A DNA stretch of 64,000 nt from Paracidovorax avenae ATCC 19860 (GTDB lineage Bacteria > Pseudomonadota > Gammaproteobacteria > Burkholderiales > Burkholderiaceae_C). The translations under genes were made by a program, and so were the position numbers. The number at the start of each line of letters is the position of its first letter. Positions within the stretch are counted from its first letter, which is position 1. The DNA lies in assembly GCF_000176855.2 (NCBI RefSeq), contig NC_015138.1:248001-312000 (forward strand). Direction: 5' to 3'. The notes beneath the pieces are model-generated. The model saw nothing but the letters and a program-made list of their open reading frames with translations, did no database searches and had not been told where the DNA came from. This document shows positions 17,684-28,044 of the stretch, one piece after another.

Positions 17684-18910
17684 ATGACCGACACCCTCAT
17701 CAAAGTCGACCTGACGAAGTCGCCCACCGAAAACGAGAACATCCACAACCGCTGGCACCCCGACATTCCCATGGCCTGCTGGGTCAACCCCGGCGACGAC
17801 TTCATCCTGGAGACCTTCGACTGGACCGGCGGCTTCATCAAGAACAACGACAGCGCCGACGACGTGCGCGACATCGACCTGACCACCGTGCACTACCTCT
17901 CCGGCCCGGTGGGCGTGAAGGGTGCCGAGCCGGGCGATTTGCTCGTCGTGGACCTGCTCGACATCGGCGCCAAGCCGGACAGCCTCTGGGGCTTCAACGG
18001 CTTCTTCTCCAAGAAGAACGGCGGCGGCTTCCTGACCGAGCACTTCCCCGAGGCGCAGAAGTCCATCTGGGACTTCAAGGGCATGTTCACCAGCTCGCGC
18101 CACATCCCGGGCGTGAACTTCGCCGGCCTGATCCATCCCGGCCTGATCGGCTGCCTGCCCGACCGGGCCATGCTCGACCAGTGGAACGCCCGCGAGCAGG
18201 CGCTGATCGACAGCGACCCCACCGCCGGCCTCGCGAACCCGCCGTCGCCCGGCACGGCGCACATGGGCAAGATGACCGGCGATGCGCGCGCCAAGGCCGC
18301 CGCCGAAGCCGCCCGCACCGTGCCGCCGCGCGAGCACGGCGGCAACTGCGACATCAAGGACCTCTCGCGTGGCGCGAAGGTGTACTTCCCCGTTTACGTG
18401 GACGGCGCGGGGCTGAGCGTGGGCGACCTGCACTTCAGCCAGGGCGACGGCGAGATCACCTTCTGCGGCGCGATCGAGATGGCCGGCTGGGTGCACATGA
18501 AGGTCACGCTTATCAAGGGCGGCATGGCCAAGTACGGCATCAGGAACCCCATCTTCAAGCCCAGCCCCATCGTGCCCACCTACAACGACTACCTGATCTT
18601 CGAGGGCATCTCGGTGGACGAGGCCGGCAAGCAGTACTACCTGGACGTGAACGTGGCCTACCGCCAGGCCTGCCTGAACGCCATCGAATACCTGAAGAAG
18701 TTCGGCTACAGCGGCGCGCAGGCCTATTCCATCCTGGGCACGGCGCCGGTGCAGGGCCACATCAGCGGCGTGGTGGACGTGCCCAACGCCTGCGCCACGC
18801 TGTGGCTACCCACGCAGATCTTCGACTTCGACATCAACCCGAGCGCCAGCGGCCCCGTCAAGATGCTGGACGGCAGCATCGACATGCCCCTCTCGCCCGA
18901 CCTCGCCTGA
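17684..18910 (+). CDS. fmdA: Formamidase
   Basis: Hydrolyses formamide to formate and ammonia in the cytosol. At 408 residues it matches the acetamidase/formamidase (FmdA_AmdA) family length. Diagnostic stretches include NRWHPDIPMACWVNPGDDF near the N-terminus, VEPGD-like GAEPGDLLVVDLLDIG and the HIPGVNFAGLIHPGLIGCLP segment. It follows urtE by 27 bp, with AAGGAG before the start, and precedes fmdB by 35 bp. The order transporter-fmdA-fmdB resembles the Methylophilus fmd cluster, supporting import of short amides as the role of the transporter. Confidence 0.93.
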   Translation: MTDTLIKVDLTKSPTENENIHNRWHPDIPMACWVNPGDDFILETFDWTGGFIKNNDSADDVRDIDLTTVHYLSGPVGVKGAEPGDLLVVDLLDIGAKPDSLWGFNGFFSKKNGGGFLTEHFPEAQKSIWDFKGMFTSSRHIPGVNFAGLIHPGLIGCLPDRAMLDQWNAREQALIDSDPTAGLANPPSPGTAHMGKMTGDARAKAAAEAARTVPPREHGGNCDIKDLSRGAKVYFPVYVDGAGLSVGDLHFSQGDGEITFCGAIEMAGWVHMKVTLIKGGMAKYGIRNPIFKPSPIVPTYNDYLIFEGISVDEAGKQYYLDVNVAYRQACLNAIEYLKKFGYSGAQAYSILGTAPVQGHISGVVDVPNACATLWLPTQIFDFDINPSASGPVKMLDGSIDMPLSPDLA

Positions 18911-18945
18911 GGGCGCGGACCGAAGAACAGACGAGGAGGCCGCAC

Positions 18946-19311
18946 ATGCCCACCTACGACTACCACTGCGCGGACTGCGGCGGCTTCGATGCGCTGCGCG
19001 GCCTGGCCCAGCGCAACGAGCCCGCCGCCTGCCCGGAGTGCGGCGCACCTTCGCCCCGCGTGTTCGCCAGCGCGCCGCGGCTGGCCTGCCTGGGCCCGGA
19101 GCAGCGCCGCGCCCATGACACCAACGAGCGCGCCCGCCATGCGCCGCGCTCCTCGCGCGATGCCGAGGCCGGCAGCTACGGCCGGCTGCGCCACCCCGCG
19201 GGCTGCGGCTGCTGCAGCGGCGGCGGTGGGAGCAAGCGCAGCGCCACCGTCACTGCGCCCAACGGCGCCAAGGCCTTCCCGTCGAAGCGGCCCTGGATGA
19301 TCAGCCATTGA
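18946..19311 (+). CDS. fmdB: FmdB-family zinc-ribbon protein
   Basis: A 121-residue protein. The N-terminal FmdB-type zinc ribbon uses CADC and CPEC pairs ([20 protein letters not shown]...[12 protein letters not shown]). The rest is a low-complexity, Arg/Ala-rich linker and a second Cys-rich patch, CGCCSGGGG, near residue 92. FmdB was described as a regulator of formamidase expression; the molecular role remains unclear. It is tightly placed between fmdA and amiE, so shared expression is likely. Confidence 0.85.
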   Translation: MPTYDYHCADCGGFDALRGLAQRNEPAACPECGAPSPRVFASAPRLACLGPEQRRAHDTNERARHAPRSSRDAEAGSYGRLRHPAGCGCCSGGGGSKRSATVTAPNGAKAFPSKRPWMISH

Positions 19312-19369
19312 GCGCCGGGCCCCGTACGGACTTTTCTTATGCCACCCATTCCCACAAGGAGACCTTGCC

Positions 19370-20404
19370 ATGATCCACGGTGACATCTCGAGCAGCGACG
19401 ACACCGTCGGCGTCGCGGTCGTCAACTACAAGATGCCCCGGCTGCACACCCGAGCCGAGGTGCTGGACAACGCCCGCAAAATCGCCGACATGCTGGTCGG
19501 CATGAAGGCCGGCCTGCCGGGCATGGACCTGGTCATCTTCCCCGAGTACAGCACCCACGGCATCATGTACGACCGCCAGGAGATGCTGGACACCGCCGCC
19601 ACCATCCCTGGCGAGGAAACCGAGATCTTCGCCGCCGCCTGCCGCAAGGCCAGGGTGTGGGGCGTGTTCTCGCTCACCGGCGAGCGGCACGAGGAGCACC
19701 CGCGCAAGGTGCCCTACAACACGCTCATCCTCATGAACGACCAGGGCGAGATCGTGCAGAAGTACCGCAAGATCATGCCGTGGACGCCCATCGAGGGCTG
19801 GTACCCCGGCGACCGCACCTACGTGACCGAGGGCCCCAAGGGCCTGAAGATCAGCCTCATCATCTGCGACGACGGCAACTACCCCGAGATCTGGCGCGAC
19901 TGCGCCATGCAGGGCGCGGAGCTCATCGTGCGCTGCCAGGGCTACATGTACCCGGCCAAGGAGCAGCAGATCCTGATGAGCAAGGCCATGGCCTTCGCCA
20001 ACAACAGCTACGTGGCCGTGGCCAACGCGGCCGGCTTCGACGGCGTGTACAGCTACTTCGGCCACAGCGCGCTGATCGGCTTCGATGGCCGCACGCTGGG
20101 CGAATGCGGCGAGGAGGAAATGGGCGTGCAGTACGCCGCGCTCTCCAAGCACCTGATCCGCGACTTCCGCCGCCACGGCCAGAGCGAGAACCACCTGTTC
20201 AAGCTGCTGCACCGGGGATATACCGGTCTGCTGAACTCGGGCGAGGGCGACCAGGGTGTGGCGGACTGTCCCTACGGTTTCTACCGCCAGTGGGTGGCCG
20301 ACCCGGCCGCCGCGCGCCGCACGGCGGAGGCCGTCACGCGCGGCACCGTGGGGACGCCGCAATGCCCGGTGGACGGCATTCCGCACGGCGCGCGGGAACC
20401 CTGA
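19370..20404 (+). CDS. amiE: Aliphatic amidase (acylamide amidohydrolase)
   Basis: Nitrilase-superfamily enzyme that converts short aliphatic amides such as acetamide and propionamide to acids and ammonia. It is 344 residues, the family size, and very similar to Pseudomonas AmiE from [17 protein letters not shown] onward. The Glu-Lys-Cys triad is Glu59 (FPEY), Lys134 (KYRKIMPW) and Cys166 (IICDDGNY). It starts 58 bp after fmdB behind AAGGAG and is the last gene of the cluster, so the cell can use formamide and longer amides with one transport system. Confidence 0.95.
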   Translation: MIHGDISSSDDTVGVAVVNYKMPRLHTRAEVLDNARKIADMLVGMKAGLPGMDLVIFPEYSTHGIMYDRQEMLDTAATIPGEETEIFAAACRKARVWGVFSLTGERHEEHPRKVPYNTLILMNDQGEIVQKYRKIMPWTPIEGWYPGDRTYVTEGPKGLKISLIICDDGNYPEIWRDCAMQGAELIVRCQGYMYPAKEQQILMSKAMAFANNSYVAVANAAGFDGVYSYFGHSALIGFDGRTLGECGEEEMGVQYAALSKHLIRDFRRHGQSENHLFKLLHRGYTGLLNSGEGDQGVADCPYGFYRQWVADPAAARRTAEAVTRGTVGTPQCPVDGIPHGAREP

Positions 20405-20416
20405 CGCTCCGCAGCG

Positions 20417-20932
20417 CTACCGCCCTCGGGGCGAATAATCGCTCTCGATCCACGCCAGCGCGCTGCCCTGGCTGAGCTTGAAGTTCGCCTCCACGCGCGC
20501 CTCGCCCAGCAACTGCCCGGCGGCGCCATGCGCGGTCAGAACGGCATACGGATATTCCTCGTCCGGCACGATGCGCAGCGCCACCCGGACGAGGTCGGCG
20601 CCGGAACCCACGGCCACCTCCTTGTGCAGTTGCGCGTGCAGTTGCTGCTCGTGGCGGCGGAGCACTTCGGAGGCGGTCTTGACCAGCGTGTGGAAGGCCG
20701 CCACGTCCAGCGGCTTGGGGTTCTTCTTGTCGCGGCCCATCGTCCACGGGCCGACCAGCGCCGGCTCGGATTCGCCGCGCAGCGTCATCGCCACGGCCCA
20801 GCCGTCGTCGTCTTCGTTCTTGATCACCTCGGCCGTCCAGCGTCCGTCGCTCCAGAGGCGGGCTTCCTGGATGGGCGCTTCGGTGGTTTCGGGGGATGCC
20901 TCGTCGGTCTTCTGCAGGGGAGAGTCGTTCAT
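20417..20932 (-). CDS. Conserved hypothetical protein
   Basis: A 171-residue acidic soluble protein without signal peptide or recognisable domain. The first 25 residues are disordered-looking (Ser/Thr/Glu-rich). The remainder mixes beta-rich segments such as EARLWSDGRWTAEVIKNEDDDGWAVAM with one predicted helix around LVKTASEVLRRHEQQLHAQL. The start overlaps the stop of the upstream LysR gene as ATGA, so the two are probably translated together. Its stop lies only 12 bp from that of amiE (convergent). Confidence 0.75.
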   Translation of the reverse strand: MNDSPLQKTDEASPETTEAPIQEARLWSDGRWTAEVIKNEDDDGWAVAMTLRGESEPALVGPWTMGRDKKNPKPLDVAAFHTLVKTASEVLRRHEQQLHAQLHKEVAVGSGADLVRVALRIVPDEEYPYAVLTAHGAAGQLLGEARVEANFKLSQGSALAWIESDYSPRGR

Positions 20933-21858
20933 GGCTGCATTGTCCGGCACGTGGCCGGCCGGCCGGCAGCAGTGGCCGCGGCGCCCACCACCGGCCGCAG
21001 CCGCGCCACGAATTCCCGCGCTGCCGCGCTGCGCGACGCGCCCCGGCGCCACAGCACGCCCGCGCGGCGCACGGTGGCGGGTTCGGTCAGCGTGATCGCG
21101 CGCATGCCCGGCCCGGCCTGGCCGGCTGCTCGCTCGGCCGCGATGGTGGCCAGGGGCCCGTTGCGGCAGGCGTGCAGCAGCGCGTCCACCGATTCCATCT
21201 CCACCCGCACCATGGGGGCCACGCCGGCCTGGGCGAAGGCCGCGTCGATCATGCGGCGCGTGGCGAAGCTCTGCGGCAGCAGCGCCAGCGGCACGCCGGC
21301 CAGTTCGCGCACGCGCAGGCTGCGGCGGCGCGCCAGCGCGTGGCCCGCGTGCACCACCAGCTGCAGGCGCTCCTCGAACAGCGGCTCGGCCTCGATCTCC
21401 TCGCGGTGCGCGGGGTGGAAGGAGATGCCCACGTCCAGCCGGCCGGCGATCAACTGCTCTTCGATCGGGCCGCCGCGCAGGTCGCGCACCACCACCTGCA
21501 CGCCCGGGTAGTCCGCGCTGAAGGCGGCCACCGCATCCGGCACCAGGTGCGTGAGGAAGGTGGGAATCACGCCCACCGTGAGCGTGCCGGCCTGCAGCCC
21601 CGCCATGTCGGCCAGCGCCATGCGGCCGGCCTCCAGCTCCTGCAGCGCGCGTGCCGCGTGGCTGCGGAATGCCATGCCCGCCTGCGAGAGCTTCAGCCCG
21701 CGCCCCAGCCGGTCGAACAGCGGCAGGCCCAGTTCGGCCTCCAGCTGCCGAAGCCCGTGCGACAGCGTGGACTGGGTGACGAACAGCGCGTCGGCCGACT
21801 GCGTGAGGTGCTCGGTCTCGGCCACGCTCAGGAAGTAGCGCAGCTGGCGCAGCTCCAT
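20929..21858 (-). CDS. LysR-family regulator (CatR/CynR-like)
   Basis: DNA-binding regulator of 309 residues. The N-terminal HTH covers residues 1-60 (MELRQLRYFLSVAETEHLTQSADAL ... LEAELGLPLFDRLGRG), followed by a LysR substrate domain with VGVIPTFLTHLVPDAV. It is divergent from the muconate-cycloisomerase-family gene at 21965, with 106 bp between starts, the classical layout for catabolic LysR regulators. It overlaps the downstream hypothetical gene by 4 bp. The inducer is presumably a substrate or product of the divergent enzyme. Confidence 0.93.
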   Translation of the reverse strand: MELRQLRYFLSVAETEHLTQSADALFVTQSTLSHGLRQLEAELGLPLFDRLGRGLKLSQAGMAFRSHAARALQELEAGRMALADMAGLQAGTLTVGVIPTFLTHLVPDAVAAFSADYPGVQVVVRDLRGGPIEEQLIAGRLDVGISFHPAHREEIEAEPLFEERLQLVVHAGHALARRRSLRVRELAGVPLALLPQSFATRRMIDAAFAQAGVAPMVRVEMESVDALLHACRNGPLATIAAERAAGQAGPGMRAITLTEPATVRRAGVLWRRGASRSAAAREFVARLRPVVGAAATAAGRPATCRTMQP

Positions 21859-21964
21859 GGAAGAGTCCTTTGGAAACGGTGCGGTGGATCGTTCGATGAC
21901 AACGAACGGAGTGTGCGATATATACCATTGGAACAAATGCTTACCGCGGGATAAGGTCCTCCCC

Positions 21965-23176
21965 ATGACCGCACCTGTCCCCGCCGGCCTGCGCATCGAG
22001 CGCATCGAGGCCCGCATCCTCGACATCCCCACCATCCGGCCGCACAAGTTCTCGTTCGGCGCCATCCACCGCCAGAGCCCGGTGGTGGTGCAGCTGTGGC
22101 TGTCGGACGGCGCCTGCGGCTTCGGCGAGGCCGCCACCATCGGCGGCCCGTCGTGGAACGAGGAATCCCCCGAAACCATCCTGCACGCCATCACGCAGTA
22201 CCTGGGCCCCGCCGTGGCCGGGCAGGACGCGGGCCGCTTCGAGCAATTGCTGCAGCGCATGGACGCCGTCTGCAAAGGCAACCGCTTCGCCAAGAGCGCC
22301 GTGGAGATGGCCGCCATCGACGCCGTGGCGCGTTCCCTGGGCCTGCCCGCCTGGCAACTGCTGGGCGGCAAGCAGCGCGAGGGCCTGCCGCTGGCCTGGA
22401 CGCTCGCCAGCGGCGATTCCGCGCGCGACGTGGAAGAGGCCGAGCGCATGCTGGAAGCGCGCCGCCACCGCATCTTCAAGCTCAAGATCGGCGCGCGCGC
22501 TCCGCAGGACGACGTGGCCCACGTCACCCGCATCGCGCGCGGCCTGGACGGGCGCGCCGACATGACGGTGGACATCAACCAGGCCTGGGACGGCAACACC
22601 GCGCGCCGCTACGTGCCCCAGCTCATCGATGCGGGCGTGAGCCTGATCGAGCAGCCCGTCGCGCAATGGAACGTGGAGGCCCTGCGCCAGCTCACCGCCG
22701 GCCTGCCCGCCGGCGCGCTGGTGATGGCCGACGAGACCGTCTGCACGCCGCAGGACGCCATGCTGCTGGCGCGGCAGGGCGCCTGCCATGTCTTCTCGCT
22801 CAAGGTGGCCAAGCACGGCGGCCTGCTGCGCACCCGCGCCGTCGCGGCCGTGGCCGAGGCCGCGGACATCGGCTGGTACGGCGGCACCATGCTGGAGACG
22901 TCGCTCGGCAGCGCCGCGTCGGCCCACGTCTTCGCCACCCTGCCCGGCACGCACCACAACTGCGAGCTGTTCGGCCCGCAACTGCTGGTCAACGACATCG
23001 TCGCCACGCCCATGGCCGTGCGCGACTTCGCGCTGCAGCTTCCCGACGGTCCCGGCTTCGGCGTGGAGGTGCTGCCCGAGGCCCTGCACCGTTTCGACCG
23101 TGCCCGCGAAGGTCTCGCGCCCGTGCACGTGGACATGGGCCGCCAGGCGGCCGCCTCCGCCGCGCCATCCGCCTGA
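21965..23176 (+). CDS. Muconate/chloromuconate cycloisomerase-family enzyme
   Basis: Enolase-superfamily enzyme of 403 residues. The lid domain starts RIERIEARILDIPTIRPHKFSFG. The barrel carries the catalytic KLKIG lysine motif (IFKLKIGAR), metal ligands in TVDINQAWD, EQP and ADE (LIEQPV, MADETV), and the second-side lysine in FSLKVAKHGG. The order matches muconate lactonising enzymes and dipeptide epimerase relatives. The family cyclises cis,cis-muconate in the beta-ketoadipate pathway, but no catechol genes are adjacent, so the substrate is uncertain. A Bug-type receptor follows 64 bp downstream, suggesting an uptake-plus-conversion unit. Confidence 0.85.
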   Translation: MTAPVPAGLRIERIEARILDIPTIRPHKFSFGAIHRQSPVVVQLWLSDGACGFGEAATIGGPSWNEESPETILHAITQYLGPAVAGQDAGRFEQLLQRMDAVCKGNRFAKSAVEMAAIDAVARSLGLPAWQLLGGKQREGLPLAWTLASGDSARDVEEAERMLEARRHRIFKLKIGARAPQDDVAHVTRIARGLDGRADMTVDINQAWDGNTARRYVPQLIDAGVSLIEQPVAQWNVEALRQLTAGLPAGALVMADETVCTPQDAMLLARQGACHVFSLKVAKHGGLLRTRAVAAVAEAADIGWYGGTMLETSLGSAASAHVFATLPGTHHNCELFGPQLLVNDIVATPMAVRDFALQLPDGPGFGVEVLPEALHRFDRAREGLAPVHVDMGRQAAASAAPSA

Positions 23177-23240
23177 CGCCTGCGCCGCCGTTTCACCCAT
23201 CCATCCTTCACCGAACCCTATAAATCCGGAGACAAGTCCC

Positions 23241-24288
23241 ATGCCATCCATCCGCGCCCAGGCCCTGCCGTTCGCCCACGTCCCCACACGCCGCCGCGCC
23301 CTGGCCCTCGCGGCGGGTGCCGCCGCCACCGCCGCAGCCGCCCTGGCGGGCGTGCTGCCCGCGCCGGCCCATGCACAGCAGGCCGATGCCGCCGCCTGGC
23401 CCTCCAAGCCCGTCCGCTGGGTCGTTCCGTTCCCGCCCGGCGGCGCCATGGACGTCATCGCCCGCACCCTGGGCGCGTGCCGGCCGCACCCTGGGCCAGC
23501 CCTTCGTGATCGAGAACCGCCCCGGCGCGGGCGGCAACATCGGCGCGGACGCCGTCGCCAAGTCGCCGGCCGACGGCTACACGATCATGATCACCTCCAT
23601 CGGCATGGCCACCAACAAGGCGCTCTACGCCAAGCTGAGCTACGACCCGGTGAAGGACTTCGCGCCCGTCAGCCTGCTGGCCATCGTGCCCAACGTGCTC
23701 GTGGTGCACGCCAACAGCCCGGACAAGACGGTGGCCGACGTGATCGCGCATGCCAAGCGCGAGCCCGGCAAGCTCACCTACGCATCGGCCGGCAACGGCA
23801 CCTCCATCCACCTGGCCGGCGAGGTGTTCGCCTCCATGGCCAAACTCAACCTGCTGCACGTGCCCTACAAGGGCAGCGGCCCGGCCATGACCGACATGCT
23901 GGGCGGGCAGGTGGACCTGATGTTCGACAGCATCACCTCCGCCGCCCCCCACATCCAGTCCGGCAAGCTGCGCGCCCTGGGCGTCACCAGCGCCAGGCGC
24001 TCGGCCGCGTTGCCGGGCGTGCCGACCATCGCCGAAGCCGGCGTGCCCGGCTACGAGGTCTCGCCCTGGTTCGCCGTGTTCGCCCCGGCCGGCACGCCCG
24101 CGCCCATCGTGCAGAAGATCAACGCCGCCCTGCTGGACGCCATGAAGCAGCCGGACACCAAGGCCCGCTTCGACGCCATCGGCGCCGAGCCCATCGGCAG
24201 CACGCCCGCGCAGCTGGCCACGCACCTGGACAAGGAAATGGCGCGGTGGGGCGCGCTGATCAAGGACCGCAACATCCGGATGGATTGA
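23241..24288 (+). pseudogene. Bug-family tripartite tricarboxylate receptor, frameshifted
   Basis: Periplasmic solute receptor. The first segment (23241 to about 23475) encodes a Tat-like signal (RRRALALAAGAAAT...AHAQ) and the family start WPSKPVRWVVPFPPGGAMDVIARTLG. The fit then breaks near 23471-23480 and resumes in another frame as GRTLGQPFVIENRPGAGGNIG through to the stop at 24288. Two bases appear to be missing from a GCGCG run. Joined, the product would be about 350 residues including signal, slightly above the usual 320-330. A real mutation or a base-calling error in a GC run are both possible. The downstream part is otherwise undamaged, which points to a recent event or an error. Confidence 0.85.
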
Positions 24289-24452
24289 CGCGACAGGTCC
24301 GGGGAAGGCAGTGCTCGCCACCTGGGCGAAGCATTCGCTTATCAGCCGAATGGTTGCGTTTCACAGTTCGTGATGCACTGCATAGAGTCGCCGCAGTTTT
24401 GTATCTGGACCATGAAATGCATATCACCCATGCTGCGACTCCCCACAGGAAC

Positions 24453-25148
24453 ATGAATGTGGCACGCGACGGCGGAGTTGCCATACAGGCAACCGCCCCC
24501 CGTGCAAAGAGCGTATCCCACGGCAACGCCATGCCGTTGGCCGCAGGCAGGAGCCCGGCCCACGCGGATGCGCCGGGCATCGGCCCGAGAAAAGGCATCC
24601 TGGACATCGCGGCGATCAAACCGAGGACGTTGGGCGGAGGGCATCTCCAAAGTGCGGGTTCCTGCTCTTCGTCGGGAGGCAGCAAGCTTGCAGTTCCCTA
24701 TATTCCGCAAAATGGGACAAGAGGGTGCTGGGAAGCCACCATGAACATGCTGCGGGCTTACTTCGGGCAACCGCCTCTCGACAAGCGACAACTTGCCTAC
24801 CTGTACGATGCAGAAGGAGTACCCAAAGAGTTGAATGGGCAACTGGATTACGCGACGAGAAACCGCAAGGCCAAACTCAAGAATGTCCCTGTTCCTGCAG
24901 GCAAGTCCTGGGATGCCGACAAGATCAAGGCCCTGCTCGATCAGCACGGCCCGCTGGAGGCCCGCATCGAGTCTCCCCACGATGAACTGGTTGCCCATGC
25001 AATTGTGCTCACGGGCATCGACGAAGACGGGGACGTCATCTGCCATGACCCGGAACTGGGCCCGCGGCAGAAAGTGTCCATTGAAATGCTCAATGCGGCC
25101 TTTGACTGGACTAGCCACCGGACGGCATTGACGGCATACAACGGGTAA
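24453..25148 (+). CDS. Papain-like cysteine peptidase family protein
   Basis: Predicted 231-residue protein. The C-terminal half has a papain-like (C39/C70-type) core: VPYIPQNGTRGCWEATMNML with the candidate nucleophile Cys, AHAIVLTGID with the His, and ICHDPELGP with the Asp. The N-terminal 80 residues or so are low complexity and lack a clear signal. ATG 24453 has AGGA close upstream; ATG 24417 is an alternative. Base composition is less GC-rich than its neighbours and it shares no operon, suggesting acquisition. Homologous domains occur in secreted or contact-dependent toxins; that role here is inference. Confidence 0.7.
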   Translation: MNVARDGGVAIQATAPRAKSVSHGNAMPLAAGRSPAHADAPGIGPRKGILDIAAIKPRTLGGGHLQSAGSCSSSGGSKLAVPYIPQNGTRGCWEATMNMLRAYFGQPPLDKRQLAYLYDAEGVPKELNGQLDYATRNRKAKLKNVPVPAGKSWDADKIKALLDQHGPLEARIESPHDELVAHAIVLTGIDEDGDVICHDPELGPRQKVSIEMLNAAFDWTSHRTALTAYNG

Positions 25149-25265
25149 GACCACGCGCTTATTCGTCGTGCTGCGCGGTCCGATGATGGCTGCCGGCCGC
25201 GAACCAGGCTTCAACGGCCACAGCAAGACCGGACGCGGACCTCCAATCTCTGCCTGGTCTTGCCC

Positions 25266-25499
25266 TCAGGGCAGGCTCAGGTCCATCCCCAGATGCCTGG
25301 CCAGGGCGAACGTCAACCACACCACCACCGCCAGCGCCAGCAGGAAGGCGGCACTGAGCTTGCAGGTGGTCAGCAGCAGCGCGCGCTTGTCCATCTTCTT
25401 GCCGCCCTGGTCGTAATGCCACTTGATGGCGAAGAACATGCACGTGCCGAACACGAGCACCTTGAACACAATGAAGACTACGGGGATCCAATCGATCAT
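25266..25499 (-). CDS. Small membrane protein, two predicted helices
   Basis: A 77-residue hydrophobic protein starting at ATG 25499 (MIDWIPVVF), with a GGAAGC ribosome-site-like sequence. Two membrane spans are visible, about residues 5-25 and 47-68, separated by a charged loop DQGGKKMDKR. No family is recognised. It is divergent from the MocR gene across 123 bp. Longer starts upstream would add a Cys/Ala-rich stretch without obvious function. Confidence 0.6.
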   Translation of the reverse strand: MIDWIPVVFIVFKVLVFGTCMFFAIKWHYDQGGKKMDKRALLLTTCKLSAAFLLALAVVVWLTFALARHLGMDLSLP

Positions 25500-26940
25500 C
25501 TGGGGAGCTTCCGGGCGGGTGGCCTGATACGGTGCATGGGAGGCGGCAGAGGAGAATGCTGGGGCGCCGCCGCCCGCTCCGGGACATGGTACGCAGAAGC
25601 AATATCCATACATCTACGGCCCATGCCGCCATCCATCCCCGCCATGCAAGACGACAACGCGCCCCTATGGCTGCCGCGACTGGCCGTGCAGGGCGGGCCC
25701 CGCTTCCTTCAGATCGCGGATGCCCTGCAGGCCGCGGTGGCGGACGGATCCCTGGCCCCGGGCGACCGCCTGCCGCCGCAGCGCCTGCTGGCGGCACGGC
25801 TGGGCGTCGATCTCACGACCGTCACGCGCGCCTACGACGAAGCCCGGCGCCGCCACCTGCTGGAGGGGCGCGGCGCCCGGGGCACCTATGTCGCGGCGCC
25901 GAAGGTCGAATGGACCCCGATCCTCGACCTGGGCATGAACATCCCCCCGCCACCGGAGTGCGTGGACTTCGATGAGCTGCTGAGGCAGGGCGTGTCCCAG
26001 GTCCTGATGCGGGCGGATGCCGGGTTGCTGATGACCTACCACCCGGGCGGAGGCAGCGAGGCCGACCGGGAGGCCGGGGCCCGATGGCTCAGGCCGATGC
26101 TGGGCGATGTGGAGGCTGGGCAGGTCATCGTCTGCCCCGGTGCGCAGGCGGCGATCGCGGCACTGATACTGGCGCTGACGGAGCCGGGCGATGCGATCCT
26201 CGCGGAGCCCGCAACCTATCCCGGCGTGCTGGCTGCAGCCGCCCAATTCGGCCGGCGCCTCGTGGCGGTGGAAGCGGACGGGCAGGGCATGATGCCCGAG
26301 GCGCTGGAGCAGGCGTGCCGCCTGCACCGGCCCGGGCTGGTCTATCTCAACCCCACGCTGAACAACCCGACCGCCGTCACCATGCCGGAACACCGGCGCA
26401 AGGCACTGGCCGGCATCGCGCAGCGCTGCAAGCTGCGCATCATCGAGGACGACCCCTACTGGCTCCTGGCCGATGCCCCGCCGCCGCCCATCGCCACGTT
26501 CGCTCCGGAACGGGTGAGCTACATCGCGACCCTGTCGAAATGCCTGACGCCCGGCCTGCGCGTCGCCTTCGTCCTGATGCGGGACCCGCAGGAGCGCGAA
26601 CGTTTCCTGGCCGCGCTCAGGGCCTTCGCGCTGATGGCCGCGCCCCTGACGGCCGCAGTGGCCACGCAGTGGATCCTCGACGGTTCAGCGGCCGAGTTGA
26701 TGGAGGGCGTGCGCAAGGAAGCGCGCCTGCGCCACCGGATGGCGGGAGACCTTCTGGCGGGGCGGTACAGCGGCTCGGGAGACGGCCTGCATGTGTGGCT
26801 GGAGTTGCCAGGGTATTGGAGTTCTGCAGAGCTGGCGCAGGCCACCCGGAGCGAGGGCATTGCCGTCATGCCGGCGGAGGCGTTTGCGACGGGCGGCGGA
26901 GCCATGCATGCCAATGCCATCCGGATCTCTCTGGGCGGCA

Positions 26941-27930
<990 letters not shown>

Positions 27931-28044
27931 GCCGCCATCTTGGCATGACATGGCGTCTCGTGCAGCTATTCAATGCAATCCATGCGCCTTCCGCCAGGGT
28001 CCGTTCGTCCCTACGCTGCAGGGAACGACTCCGGAAAGATGCCC

